From NCBI RefSeq assembly GCF_964199755.1, contig NC_133910.1, positions 12,966,711 through 13,030,710 on the forward strand: DNA of 64,000 bases, given 5' to 3'. This document shows positions 63,826-64,000 of the stretch, piece after piece. The notes beneath the pieces are model-generated. The model did no database searches. It was not told where the DNA came from and saw only the letters and a list, made by a program, of their open reading frames with translations. How positions within the stretch are numbered: position 1 is the first letter of the stretch; each line of letters begins with the position of its first letter. The stretch is from Larus michahellis. Lineage: Eukaryota > Chordata > Aves > Charadriiformes > Laridae. Position numbers and translations under genes: made by a program.

Positions 63826-64000
63826 GTAAGCTGGGCACTCCACCAGCCTGCTGCCACGGGGCGTTCTCAGATACACCCTGCCAGAGGTGTGGTGACCTGA
63901 TGCCAGGGCTTGGCAGGGTTGATCCCAGCCCATGTACTGCCCTCTTCTCACTGCCCCGTACGCTCCTGTCCTGGGGGGTCCCTCCACGCCTTATCTGGGA
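63826..64000 (+). other. RALGDS: Start of the next RALGDS intron
   Basis: The sequence begins GTAAGC. In mammals the next exon starts with the residues after GQRWLG, and no such sequence appears before the window ends. Confidence 0.8.

Overview
The window looks like vertebrate, most likely avian, nuclear DNA. The genes are split by GT-AG introns, the sequence is GC-rich with CpG islands and simple repeats, and the only clear young transposable element is a 3' fragment of a CR1 LINE ending in the ATTCTGT-type repeat typical of birds. The very low interspersed-repeat load argues for a bird over a crocodilian or turtle. I cannot name the species.

Two genes can be supported, both on the + strand. 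Positions 281-3788 hold the last four coding exons of a glycosyltransferase family 6 gene that I identify as GBGT1 (globoside alpha-1,3-N-acetylgalactosaminyltransferase, Forssman synthase). The visible 301 residues align without gaps to human residues 47-347. The membrane-anchor exons lie upstream of the window. Positions 3789 to about 9300 are 3'UTR plus intergenic DNA with no recognisable gene.

From about 9300 to the end of the window is the 5' part of RALGDS, the Ras-responsive exchange factor for RalA/RalB. Three separate first coding exons end at 9847, 25661 and 46322. All three stop in phase 0 before a GT donor, and each can splice to the shared exon at 63715-63825, which also starts and ends in phase 0. 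The first (MMMIDTQ) resembles the short mammalian N-terminus and sits in a CpG island with a TATA-like box. The third is clearly the long mammalian N-terminus (PVVLHSFTQLDPDLP) and also sits in a CpG island. The middle one encodes 41 residues that I do not recognise. The REM, CDC25 catalytic and Ras-association domains lie downstream of the window.

The rest (about 53 kb) is RALGDS intron DNA: a CR1 fragment, a few likely fossil repeats, microsatellites, AT-rich islands and several palindromic candidate transcription-factor sites. The gene order and orientation GBGT1 then RALGDS match human 9q34. I found no operon, CRISPR array, phage-like element or novel gene cluster. The points most worth following are the Forssman-synthase-active residues in GBGT1, the triple alternative promoter of RALGDS with upstream-start options in the first exon, and recurrent RFX/X-box-like palindromes.
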